Of a stretch of 64,000 nt of DNA, positions 43,220 through 53,310 are shown one piece after another (the first letter of the stretch is position 1; every line of letters begins with the position of its first letter). The notes under the pieces were generated by a model. That model was not told where the DNA came from. It saw only the letters and a list, made by a program, of their open reading frames with translations, and made no database searches. The stretch covers positions 204,190 to 268,189 of the forward strand of contig JABYQS010000034.1 in the NCBI GenBank assembly GCA_022592435.1, given 5' to 3'. A program made the translations under genes and the position numbers. Source of the DNA: Cerioporus squamosus (taxonomy: Eukaryota; Basidiomycota; Agaricomycetes; Polyporales; Polyporaceae).

Positions 43220-45541
43220 ATGGACACAAACGCTTCGACAGGGCGCTTCTACTCGTTCACCACACCAACTTCTGCGACGCTGCCGTCCACCGCGAGTTCC
43301 CCAGACCCACAATATCGTCGTGATAGTTCTGGTTCGGATTCCGTCTCTGACGAGGATGGGAGTGCCTCGCAGCGCTCTCATCCCTCAGGACGGGTTCCCC
43401 AGGGCTACGGCGGTCCGCGGGTACCATATGGGAGCCAAAACGCCCCGCCATTCCTCTCCAATCGTGCAGACTCTGCGACCGCCACAATCTACGTCGACGA
43501 CCCCCCGTATGTTCCGCCCAGCTCTTCCCGTCCGTCCCATCCCTCTACTTTCGTCGAAACCGGCCCCGATGTGCCCTTCAACCCGCCTATGCCGAACTTC
43601 CACTCAGGAATTTCGTCGTCGATGACCTCGACGACGGGGCACCCCGTACGCACTCTCTGCTTATCTGATGAGGGCGGATCTTTATCTGATTCACTTGTAG
43701 ACCCCGTTCAGGCGCAACAGTGGGGAGAATAGTCCGACGGGGTCGCATGGTAGCGGTAGGAGCGACCATAGCGGTGGTCAGAGTGGTAGTAGCCAGGGGA
43801 GCGCGTCGAGTGGCGTCGTAAGCAACGGTTCGCAGCCCAGGGATCCCCTCCTTCACGGACACGACGTGTTTCCTTCTCCTCAGCGCGTTGTGGCCCCTCC
43901 CGTCTTCAATCCCCATCATTACCCCGCCTACGATGAACAGTCCCTCCGCAGGGTTGGTATGGAACACGCTCGTATCGGCAGGGACCCCCTCCATGCTGAA
44001 AATGCCTACTATCGCCCACGCACGCACACGTACCCACCTATGGGCGCGCCCCAGATGCCGCTGGGAATGGGGTCTCCCGACCACATGCAAATGGCTGGCT
44101 TTCCCCCCTCTCCCGAGTTGCAACTCCTTCCCATGCACACCGACGACGTTCATTATGACCGTGACATGCGCCAGGACCCCCTAATTCCCGGTCAAACGCG
44201 TATCCAGTTGCCACAGCCTGTCGCGCCACAGTCCTACGACAACTTCGGTTACGGCAATTCCTCCCAATCGCACCTTCGCGTAGGCGACGACTCCTACATC
44301 CCAACTTCTGATGCCGACATTCGCCAGATCCTGGGTCTCAGCCCTGATCAAGAACTTAGTCTCAACGCCCTCGCGGACCCACCTCCCGGCCAACGTCCCG
44401 GACAATCGATTCCTACTTTGTCTCAGCTCGCGATCCTCGGCAGCCAGGCTAAACGGTTGACCCTCCAAGAGATCTACCAGGCTTTGGAGGATAGGTTCGA
44501 ATGGTTCCGCCTCAATAGGGACGATAAGTCGTGGCAGGTGCGTGCTTGCATCATTTTCAGCCGACGCGCCACACACTGACACACATGTCCATGCAGAACT
44601 CCATCCGCCACAACTTGTCGCTCTACAAGTGCTTCCGCCGGATTGCAAAGCCTATCACTGAGCCGGGCAAGGGCAGCTACTGGGTCGTGGACTACTCCCG
44701 CGGCGCGGGCACGAAGCGTCCCCGCAAGCGCAACAAGCGCCCCACGAAGGCCCAGCTGCGTGCCATGCAGGCTGAGAAGGAAGCTCAGGGAGCACAGGAG
44801 GCCGTCGACGAAGGAGATAGCTCTCCAGACGACAAGGATGACGACGAGGGTTTCCCCTCGCCTGCGGCTTCCACTCATGACATCCCCATCGACCCGGCAC
44901 TCCAAGGCCACGGACACCAGGTTGGGCAGGTTAGAATCCGTGGTGCTGCACGCAGTGCTACCAGGCGTGGCAACTCTCCCTATGCACAGGGTGTGCAACC
45001 TTCTACTCAGCAAGGCCGTCGTCAGGCTGGTGCCCCTGCGCCTTTCCCTAACATTGTCCCACCCACGTCCCGTCACTCGTCTGCGACCTTTGGTCAGCCT
45101 TCGTTTGGCCAGCCCTCGCTCGCCCCGACTGGCTTGACGACGTCGATGTTCGGACAGCCCTCCATGGGGAGTCGGGCTGCGTCTGGGCCTTGGCCTGGTA
45201 TCATGAATCAGCAAGCTGGGCAGATGTTCTTGCCTCCCCCGCACCCGCGCGCCATGGGCGGCCCTTCCACATCGGCGCCCGACATGACCCAGGGTGGGCA
45301 TGTTCGCAGTAACCCGACGCGCGCGCACACTCTGCCGGACATGGGTGCTGGTTCTTCCTTCGCTCAGCAGCTGCCGCCCCTCCTTGGCATGGACCAGATG
45401 CGCGACGATAGTGGCCGTTTCGTAGCCCGTGGTGCCTTTCCTGGCGCAGTCCTAGGTGGATCGACTCAGCAGTTCGTGCAGGGCTCGGCGAGGTCTGGCG
45501 GCCGACGCACCAGCTCGTCGTCGAACTCCTCTCGTGACTGA
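43220..45541 (+). CDS. forkhead (winged-helix) transcription factor
   Basis: Three exons (43220-43645, 43701-44537, 44597-45541) give 735 residues. The forkhead domain lies at about residues 385-480 and is split by the second intron. It reads [39 protein letters not shown] and [20 protein letters not shown] (the recognition helix NSIRHNLS), then [13 protein letters not shown] and a basic stretch [12 protein letters not shown] that should act as wing 2 and nuclear signal. The N-terminal 380 and C-terminal 230 residues are Ser/Pro/Gly/Gln-rich and disordered, typical of activation regions. Fungal forkhead factors control cell cycle, development or mating; the orthologous group cannot be set here. 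The start is the first ATG of the open exon. Confidence 0.92.
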
Positions 45542-46387
45542 GAACTTCGTCTCAAGACGCCTTGACCACTGTGCGCCGCGCTGGACAGAGTGGCAGAGCC
45601 CCGCTCAGTGCGTCTCGGAGCCCTCTCAACAAGTCTCTCATAACTCTCTCAATCTCAACTCGACACGCCCAATATGATGACCAACGACCAACGACCTATC
45701 TATGACGACTCCATCTCTGATTTCCAAGTTTTGATAACCGCTGTCGTGCTCGGACAGGCCCATGTTTCGCCGCTGTTCGTAGATAAGTAATCGCTTGCCT
45801 AGTCTCCCTAACATACGTGCTCCCGCTATCGTGACCACGGCTCTCTCTCACGCTATGATGTTCTGTTCTCCATGTTTGACGTCGTCGTCGCTCATCGCTG
45901 TAGATGTTCTCTTGCATTTTGCATATGTTCTCTCTCGTCCACCTTGTGTCAAAGCGAATCTGTCTTGCTTTCCCCGTTCCTGCGACTGTTCTCCGCTCAT
46001 CCTCGTTATCCTATTCCACTGTACGAGTACGGTAGTTGTGGTCTGGCGTACACTTGTAGCGAGATAACCTTCCAGTCTGTAGCACTACACTTAGTCCATG
46101 CTTGCATGCTCTGTGTGTGCCCCGACTGCCCCGAATATATATAACGGCTCGTTGGTCCCCTAATCCGCCCAGACCGCCTGGCTACGCTGCGATGTGCAAT
46201 GCATGCGCCCACCGACGCCCGCGATTCCGTCATTGCGTTCTCGGGCCCCGGGAATCATCACAGGTATGGAAGGCGACGTCCGCATCTGCGACATTGCATC
46301 CACAGAGACCGCACGGCGCACACAGTGACATCGCCCGGGGACACTCCGTCGGTGCTTCTCCCGCGATCCATGCTTGATGCCCAGTGA
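45542..46387. other. convergent 3' flanks, nothing recognised
   Basis: 850 bp between the forkhead gene and the AIG2-like gene, which converge here. Pyrimidine-rich with no supported ORF. Confidence 0.4.
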
Positions 46388-47300
46388 TCAGGCCGTGATC
46401 TCTGCAGCCACGGCGGGCCCGACGTCCTCCGACCCGGGGACAGCGGCGGTGTCGATGATGTCCGTGCGCAGCGTCTTCCCGTCCATGTCGCCCCGGCGGT
46501 CGACCTCAACGTAGTTGTCTTCGAGCGCGCTTCGTCCGACCCACTTCCACGCGTTCTCGCGCACGAAGTCTTCGTACGACCAGAGCTCGGGACTGAGGTC
46601 GGTTATTGGGCCGGCGTAGATGTATGTCTCGGCGGGAAGTGGGGCGGGCAAAGCGTCGAGGGGAGGGAGGGAGGGCACGTTGAGCGGGACGACGTAGGCG
46701 TCGGTGGCCGCCTCCGAGGAGGTTGGGATCGAGCTCTTGGGCACCGAGGTGGAGGATAGCGGCGTCAGTGATCCAAGTGGGTGAACCTCGACGTTCTCGC
46801 GGGTGTACTCCTGTAGATGTCAGTCAGGGACACAAAACCCGGGTGAAGGCGAGGGGCAGGACTTACGTCACCTTCAAAGAGATCTAGCAGGTGGATATCG
46901 TGGTCGTTGAGGCCTTGCACGAAGGTGCCGCGGACGGTGCGTTGTTCCGGTGGGAGTTCTGCGTGACCTGCTGAGGCAAAGAGCTCCCTGCCCTTGGAGT
47001 ATGGAAGGACCGCGGGATAGTCTGCATGCTGCTCGGTGTCATCAACGCCGGATCACTTGCAGGCGGATGGTGCTGAGTAGTATGCGCACCTTGATCTTGT
47101 GGCGGGTATGTTCCTGCAACGCCAGGTAGGTCAGTCAACGGGTCCAATCTCAACGGCATTCCATATCCAGCAACACTTACCAGGAGTATTGCTGGACAGA
47201 GCTGTAGCTGGTCACCTTCGTGTCCGATGACTCGACGCAGAATGGACGGATGCAAGAGCGTCCCGTAGAAAAAGGCAGAGTGAGACATTCTAGAGGGCAT
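46388..47300 (-). CDS. AIG2-like / gamma-glutamylcyclotransferase-fold protein
   Basis: Three exons. Exon 1 starts MPSRMSHSAFFYGTLLHPSI (ATG 47298-47300; a second in-frame ATG at 47286-47288 is possible) and holds the family YGTL motif that forms the substrate pocket. Exon 2 gives ADYPAVLPYSKGRELF, VRGTFVQGL and LLDLFEGDEYTRENVEV, including the conserved acidic position expected for cyclotransferase chemistry. Exon 3 is a longer C-terminal tail with TYIYAGPITDLSPELWSYED and stops at 46388. Family members release 5-oxoproline from gamma-glutamyl amines or peptides, but many AIG2-like fungal proteins are uncharacterised, so the substrate is open. It is divergently transcribed from methionyl-tRNA synthetase across 523 bp. 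Confidence 0.82.
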
Positions 47301-47823
47301 CTACTCGTATACAAGTACTCGTTCTTGTTCCGATATCTTCGCGACTGTGTGAGACGATGCTGTAGGATGGAATACTGCAGGAGAAGGACAAAAGGGCCCG
47401 AAGGATGTTGACAGTAAATATTGATAAGATAAGGGCACGCCATCCTGGATTCTCAAGATCACGGTGGCCGAAAGTAAGTGCTCTCCCCAAGTTGCCCGCG
47501 ATGCTAGTGCTGTTGCATGTTGCAGCAGGCTGCGTATGTTCAAACGGCAAACAACGCGTACCAGTAGTAGTGGCAGCACAAGAGGCCCGTGATGGCACGC
47601 GACGCGTCCGTGGCGATGCAGACGCGTTATTTGTGCATGTTTGGATCGAGTCACGGCTCGAGAATGGCTCGCTTAGATACAGATAGATCTTGTCTGCGAT
47701 CACTACTTCCTCGTACCTCCTCCTCCGTCTCTCCGGCTAGCAGCGACTGGACTTGTGGCTGTCTGGGACTTTTCTTGTTGCTTGAAATACTCGAAGGACG
47801 ACGCGTATAGACTGCGAAGGGCC
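47301..47823. other. bidirectional promoter region
   Basis: 523 bp between divergent AIG2-like and methionyl-tRNA synthetase starts. No clear TATA box or known site seen. Confidence 0.45.
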
Positions 47824-50631
47824 ATGGCGCAGAAGATTCGTGAGGCGGAGGGCTTGTTGCGGGCAATTCCTAAACCCGGAGAGACAATGTACGGAGCGCA
47901 CATCTTCTGTCCTTGACGGTACTCTCATCCAAGACTGCGCGATATAGCCTCCCTGCGGATGGGGAATCAAATGTCCTGATCACCTCCGCCCTTCCCTACT
48001 GCAACAATGTGCCTCATCTAGGTGCGTCCGCCGCACTGAACGTATGTAAGACCCCCTTCCGAGTCGCGTGCAGGAAACATCATTGGAAGCACCCTCAGTG
48101 CTGATGTCTTCGCCCGGTACGCGTTGCGCTACGTTGCTTACTGAGAGATTGTTCTGACTGATTTCTTCGGTAGCTATAATCGTGAGTAGTTATGCGTCTT
48201 CAATCGATCGCGCATTGACGCCGCTGTGAAGGCACTCGCAATCGGAGAACACTGTACATCTGCGGTACCGACGAGTACGGAACTGCTACGGAGACGCAGG
48301 CTCTCAAGGAGGGCCTTACCCCCAGGGCGCTGTGCGACAAGTACAACGCTTTGCATGTTGAGACGTACAAGTGGTTCGAGCTGAGGTATGATACCACTCT
48401 GCCCGTAAATTGCGTCAGATTGCCTGACTCCGAGACAGCTTTGATCATTTTGGCCGTACGTCGACACCGCTACACACCGAGTGAGCCTTATAATATTCGT
48501 ACCCGCTTTGCCATGCCTTGGCTCATCCTTGCACCAGGATCTCGCAGGAGATCTACGTCAACCTCGCCAAGCACGGATACCTAGAGCGACTAGAGAAAGA
48601 ACAAACCTTCTGTGTCAGCTGCAACAAGTACGTCGCTGACACGCATTGGCAGCAACTTGACTTACAGAGCTTCAGATTCCTTGCAGATCGGTTCGTAGAG
48701 GGAACCTGTCCCCATTGTGGATCTGATGTGAGCAGCTCTCTTCGGTCTCTGATAATGTGCACTGAGTCTCTCTCGCTAGGATGCGCGTGGCGACCAATGC
48801 GATGTCTGTGGAAGGACGCTCGACGCTGTCGAGCTCATCAACCCTCGCTGTCTGGTTGACAAGACGCACTCTGTGCACGACACGCACGACGGCGCACATG
48901 TACATCCGCCTCAATGAGCTGCAGCCTCGCACAGAGGAGTGGATCAGGAAGTCTTACAAGGAGGGCAAGTGGTCGCCGAACGCAGTCATCAATGCGGAGG
49001 GCAAGCTCATTGACGAGCGCCTGAAGGCGGGTCTGCGCCCGAGCCCCGTCACACGAGACCTTACATGGGGCGTTCCTGTGCCGCATGTAGACGGTAAGGA
49101 GCACGAAGGCATGGAGGGCAAGGTTCTCTGTATGTATATTCCCTTCGTTCGTGTCTTCTGCGCCAGACTGATTTTCGCGTAGATGTCTGGGTAAGCAGGC
49201 AAAGTGCTCTACGGGAATCCAAGAAATGCTCACGGCATGCACCGTAGTTCGAGGCCTGTATCGGATACCCGAGTATCACCGCCAACTACACGTCCGAGTG
49301 GAAGAGGTGGTGGTTCGACCACAAGAACGTCCGCTTATACCAGTTCATGGGCAAGGACAACGTCTACTTCCACACCATCTACTTCCCTTCCGTTCAGATC
49401 GGCGACGGTCGTGACTGGACCATGCTCCACCACCTTTCCACGACAGGTGAGCCGGGTTGCTCGAGGTGCTTCATCGTCCACCAAGTATTAACACATGCTG
49501 CGCAGAGTACCTTAACTATGAGGGCGGCAAGTTCTCGAAGAGCCATAATCGTGGTGTTTTCGGACCTGCAGCGAAAGAGACGGGCATCCCGCCGTCGGTA
49601 TGGAGGTATTACCTCATCTCGACACGGCCAGAGACAGCAGATGCTATGTTCTCGTGGGCGGACTGCGTAAGTACTACGCGTTACCTTACCGTGCTACCTT
49701 CTGACATCATTGCAGATCGCTGCTAACAACAACATCCTCCTCAACAAGTACGTGCATGTGGTATCAGGCTACCCCTCTCCGCTGACCACTTTGTATCAGC
49801 TTCGGCAACTTCACGAACCGTGCGCTCAAGTTCGTCGCCTCGCAGTACGACAGCACCATCCCCGACAGCGGCGACGCGCCTGGTCCGTACTCCCCGAACG
49901 ACGAGAACGATGCGGACTTCATCACCGAGGTCAACACTCTCCTGAAGGAGTACTCGGACAACATGGACTCGGTCAAGTTGCGCGCCGGCCTGCACACCGT
50001 CATGTCCATCTCTGCGCGGGGGAACCTCTACCTGCAGTCCTCCGGGCTCAACAAGCAGCTCATGACCGAGAACCCGAAGCGCTGCGCCCAGGTCGTCTCG
50101 CGCGCGCTCAACCTCATCTACCTCCTCTCCGCGCTCATCCACCCGTTCATGCCCTCGACGGAGGACGCGATGCTCACGCAGCTCAACGCTCCGCCGCGCG
50201 CCGTCCCGGACGTGTTCTCGAACGACCTCCTCGCGGGGCACGTCATCGGCACGCCCGAGCATCTCTTCAAGCGCATCGACGAGAAGATGGCGGACGTCTG
50301 GCGCGACAAATTCGCCGGGGCGAAGAAGGAGCCAGAGTCGGGTGCAGATGCGGACGCGACGCACGTCGCCCCGGGCATGTCGAAGCGCAAGGCCGCCGCG
50401 GCGAAGAAGGCCGCGCAGAAGGCTGCCGCGGAGGCGAACGCGAACACGGGCCCTAAGAGCGCGGAGGTGCTCGCGTGGGAGCAGAAGGTCGCGGAGCAGG
50501 GGAACATCGTGCGCGAGCTGAAGGCGCGGCCGAAGAGCGAGGAGGGCGACAAGGAGATCGCGAAGGCGGTTGACGAGCTGAAGCGGCTGAAGACGGAGCT
50601 GGCCGAGTTGAGCAAGAGGCAGGAGGCGTAA
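47824..50631 (+). CDS. MES1: cytoplasmic methionyl-tRNA synthetase
   Basis: Class I synthetase that charges tRNA-Met. Start [20 protein letters not shown] at 47824; a 59-nt intron leads to [19 protein letters not shown], whose PHLG is the HIGH motif. Then come [30 protein letters not shown], and the zinc-knuckle region [13 protein letters not shown] with [34 protein letters not shown] and [14 protein letters not shown] (the KMSKS motif, here KFSKS) follow, then the anticodon-binding helical domain. The C-terminal 90 residues are Ala/Lys-rich helix ([19 protein letters not shown]), a likely tRNA- or complex-binding appendix. It ends [11 protein letters not shown] 50629-50631. About 11 exons, including an 8-nt microexon. 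All frames join. Confidence 0.93.
48174..48181 (+). other. 8-nt microexon of methionyl-tRNA synthetase
   Basis: CTATAATC between a TAG acceptor and a GTGAGT donor completes ADVFAR-YN-RTRN in frame. Skipping it would shift the frame. Confidence 0.8.
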
Positions 50632-51795
50632 GCGTGGGGGCTGCACGGACGAGGGGCCAGACTAGTATTGTGGCCAGGTCGAGGTGTGCGTGACGCAGCT
50701 TGCTTCCGGCTGCTGACGATGATGGGTGTACGATGACACCTGTAGAAGAAGACGTTCTGTATCCTGTACCTGGCATGCGATTCTATCCAGTCTCAACACT
50801 GGGCAAACCGCGTTAAATCAAAACAATGTATCATCGTGTCGCTCACAAGTTGTTCAACCTGGGCAACAAATATACTCCCCACTGACATGAGGACTTAATA
50901 TCACAGTCCGACATGGCGATAACGACTCTTTTGACATTGATGTTCAGGGTCTTGAACAAGTATGTGTTTATTTCGACGGAGGAGTGACAGCTCCGTCCAT
51001 CTGCTGCCAACCCCATGGGTAAACGGGTACTGGACCCAAAAAGCTACATAAATACCCCACCCCAGAACTAAATTGGGTGCCCAAATGATGCTGCTAGCCA
51101 TGCTTAGGTGCTGGCAAGAGGGAGCGGATGCAAAGGAAGTCTGGACCGTGACTCCGAGTCGGCGGTGAGAATACCGGTTACCGGAAGAGGAAGGCGGAAC
51201 CTTCGGTTTCTAACAACACCAAACAGTCTTTGAGCGCTTGAGCCCAGTTGGAGCGCCTGCTCCGTTGACGTTGATTGTGCCTCGGACTAGCCTCAGGCTT
51301 GCGTTTGCGCCCGTAAGTCATTAGACTTCCCTTGCGTTAGGAAGATTGTGTTGAACTTACTATGGACTATGTACATTAAGTTGCGCATTAGGCGCTATGG
51401 GCACAGCCTCTTACGATTAGATCTTAGGCTATGCTTCTTCCTTTCCTTTTAGGGTACGTTGTACGAAACCATGTGGTTACCTGGCTTCTCTTTGTTTCCA
51501 GTCCATTCCAGTGCGTTCTGCAACGCTCCGGACCTTTCTAGTTCTTTCTAGATATCTCTGGGCTGTACTAGACATGCCCTTGTGACCTCATATTTGTCGT
51601 ATCTTCGTCATCCTTCGTCATCGTCTGAGTCATCCCTACTCATTCTGACTCAGACAGCATTATGCTCTCCTTTCTGTCGCTTACTCATGCTACTCCAGAC
51701 ACAGTATATAAGGAGGGACTCTTGGGCTTCGTCTCCTCAGTCTTTTGCTCTACTGACTGAGGAGTAAGTACTCGCCTACCTATGCTTACTTATGC
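50632..51795. other. intergenic, LINE insertion flank
   Basis: 1.16 kb without a supported gene, from the synthetase 3' UTR to the poly(T) that ends the LINE. The tandem tatgcttacttatgc directly before the T-run is a candidate target-site sequence, but no 5' partner is seen in the window. Confidence 0.4.
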
Positions 51796-51815
51796 TTTTT
51801 TTTTTTTTTTTTTTT
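51796..51815 (-). repeat. poly(A) tail of the LINE (20 nt)
   Basis: Uninterrupted T-run on the plus strand at the element 3' end, the product of target-primed reverse transcription. Confidence 0.9.
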
Positions 51816-51876
51816 GGTGGGGCGCAGAGTGTCTTTGAGCCGCATTGGTCCCCATGGGGGCTTGTCGTGCAGCTCG

Positions 51877-51896
51877 TAGACGATGATCATCGTCTA
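51877..51896. repeat. 20-bp perfect palindrome in LINE 3' UTR
   Basis: Perfect dyad centred on TGATCA, 60 bp from the poly(A). In RNA it can fold back as a hairpin; it is one of three inverted repeats in the 230-nt 3' UTR. Confidence 0.7.
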
Positions 51897-51915
51897 GACG
51901 CGCTAAACGGCTTAT

Positions 51916-51934
51916 CCGGGGCCAGTAGCCCCGG
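51916..51934. repeat. GC-rich hairpin in LINE 3' UTR
   Basis: CCGGGGC and GCCCCGG flank a 5-nt loop (CAGTA): a strong 7-bp stem. Confidence 0.7.
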
Positions 51935-52010
51935 GTATGTCGTTATAAATAAGGAAATCCACCGCGAGGAAATGCATTTACGCACTGTGTGTGGGACTCA
52001 GAAACACGGA

Positions 52011-52053
52011 CGATGAGGAGGAAAGATGCACAGGCCATCGTTCCTCCTCATCG
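52011..52053. repeat. 13-bp inverted repeat at ORF2 end / 3' UTR start
   Basis: CGATGAGGAGGAA (52011-52023) and TTCCTCCTCATCG (52041-52053) pair perfectly around a 17-nt loop, spanning the ORF2 stop codon at 52048-52050. Confidence 0.75.
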
Positions 52054-53310
52054 CCCGCGTTTAATACCCACTAAAACCCCGCTATCTACTACCCATTTAG
52101 GGGGGAGATCGTGTCCATTTGCCAGGATTGGTATCCAGATTCGTTCCACATCTTGCGGTTTCAGCGCTCTTTTTCCTCTTGACTGCGCCGCCGTCCTCCT
52201 GTCGAGGTCAAGCCGAGAGTCGATTGTTGCGTAGTATCGGTTAGTTACTTCTTGCTCTGTGAATTCTCTTCCTTCGTTCTGAATGACCCGCTCACATCGT
52301 AGCTTCCATATTAGATGCAGCGCCTCTGTGCAGAGTATGCACCACAACTTCTCTACAGCCGCCTTCCTGGCTCCGTTCTCAGCCTTGAAAACAGCGCATG
52401 CCGCCCCAAAAGTAGTACCCCAGCAGGGCTCGTGCCACTCCGCTCCTGTAAGCATCCAGGTTTGCCTTATTAGCTGCCATATAACTTCCTGACCCATAGC
52501 TTGACATTCCAGAACGATGTGCGTCATCGTTTCGCATTCGCCGCACACCACACATGTCGCTCGAGCCTGCAGCTCTGCAGACATCTTTGGTCTGAGCCAG
52601 TGCGTCCCAATCATATAGCCGTCATGTATAGCCATCCACATATATTGCGAAGCCTGCCTGGAGACATGCCGTGAACGTAGGGACGTCCAGACCGTCTCGT
52701 CATGCAGCTGTGTACCGAAAGTTGCCTGGATACCTGTCACTATCCTATCCATATTCGCTACCGCTCGGGGCCTAGGCTTGGTCTCTTTGTCTTTCACCGC
52801 ACGGATAGCGCGATACGCTAATTTTTGCGTAATCGACTGCAGCTTTGCACCGGTGACCTTGAAGGCCAAGGGGACGGTGGTGTTTAGTCGGTCTCCTACT
52901 GCCTTCGATGCGCCGTCTGCCGCGAGGGCATCAGCCGCTTTGTTTCTTGGGTTGCTCGAATGCCCTTTGACCCATTTGAAAAGCGTGTGGGCTTTTCGCA
53001 TCCGCAGCCTCGCTACGACCGCTCGGGTCAGCTCTGCATTTTTCTGCAGAATGTACCCTGCGTCTTCGTGTTGCTGTCGCCATCTCGTAAGCGATTTCAT
53101 TGTCGTTTGCGAGTCTGTCTCTTGCAGTACGCGCGTGCGGTCACCGGCCGTGGAGCATGCCAATAGGGTAGCTGCAATCTCTCCCGTTTGATTCGACTGC
53201 TCGATATCTCCAGGGAGGGCGAAAACACTGATTGAGTCGCTGATCGCTTTCGACAAAGACCCCTGCTCCTGCCTGGGCCCGTTTCTCCCCATTATGCAGA
53301 CAAGAGCCAT
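52048..53310 (-). CDS. LINE ORF2, RNase H and C-terminal zinc-binding part
   Basis: Last third of ORF2, in a different frame from the reverse transcriptase part. The RNase H domain begins in the previous frame with IATDGSCLHNGEKRAQAG and continues here as ALPGDIEQSNQTGEIAATLL (catalytic Glu), LQETDSQTTMKSL (Asp), then FKWVKGHSSNPRNKAADALA (Asp). It removes the RNA strand of RNA-DNA hybrids. A C-x2-C-x7-H-x4-C motif (CVVCGECETMTHIVLEC) of the RT zinc-binding type follows, then LIWKLRCERVIQNEGREF. The break at about 53222-53225 falls at a TTTT run where removing one T restores the frame. Confidence 0.85.
   Translation of the reverse strand: MALVCIMGRNGPRQEQGSLSKAISDSISVFALPGDIEQSNQTGEIAATLLACSTAGDRTRVLQETDSQTTMKSLTRWRQQHEDAGYILQKNAELTRAVVARLRMRKAHTLFKWVKGHSSNPRNKAADALAADGASKAVGDRLNTTVPLAFKVTGAKLQSITQKLAYRAIRAVKDKETKPRPRAVANMDRIVTGIQATFGTQLHDETVWTSLRSRHVSRQASQYMWMAIHDGYMIGTHWLRPKMSAELQARATCVVCGECETMTHIVLECQAMGQEVIWQLIRQTWMLTGAEWHEPCWGTTFGAACAVFKAENGARKAAVEKLWCILCTEALHLIWKLRCERVIQNEGREFTEQEVTNRYYATIDSRLDLDRRTAAQSRGKRALKPQDVERIWIPILANGHDLPPKWVVDSGVLVGIKRGR

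Noticed and set aside
44474..45328. 284-codon minus-strand ORF
   Set aside because: Antisense to the forkhead domain and C-terminal exon; composition is Arg/Leu-rich as expected for a shadow frame.
49741..50646. 301-codon minus-strand ORF
   Set aside because: Lies antisense to the conserved anticodon-binding region of methionyl-tRNA synthetase; a GC-rich codon-bias shadow.
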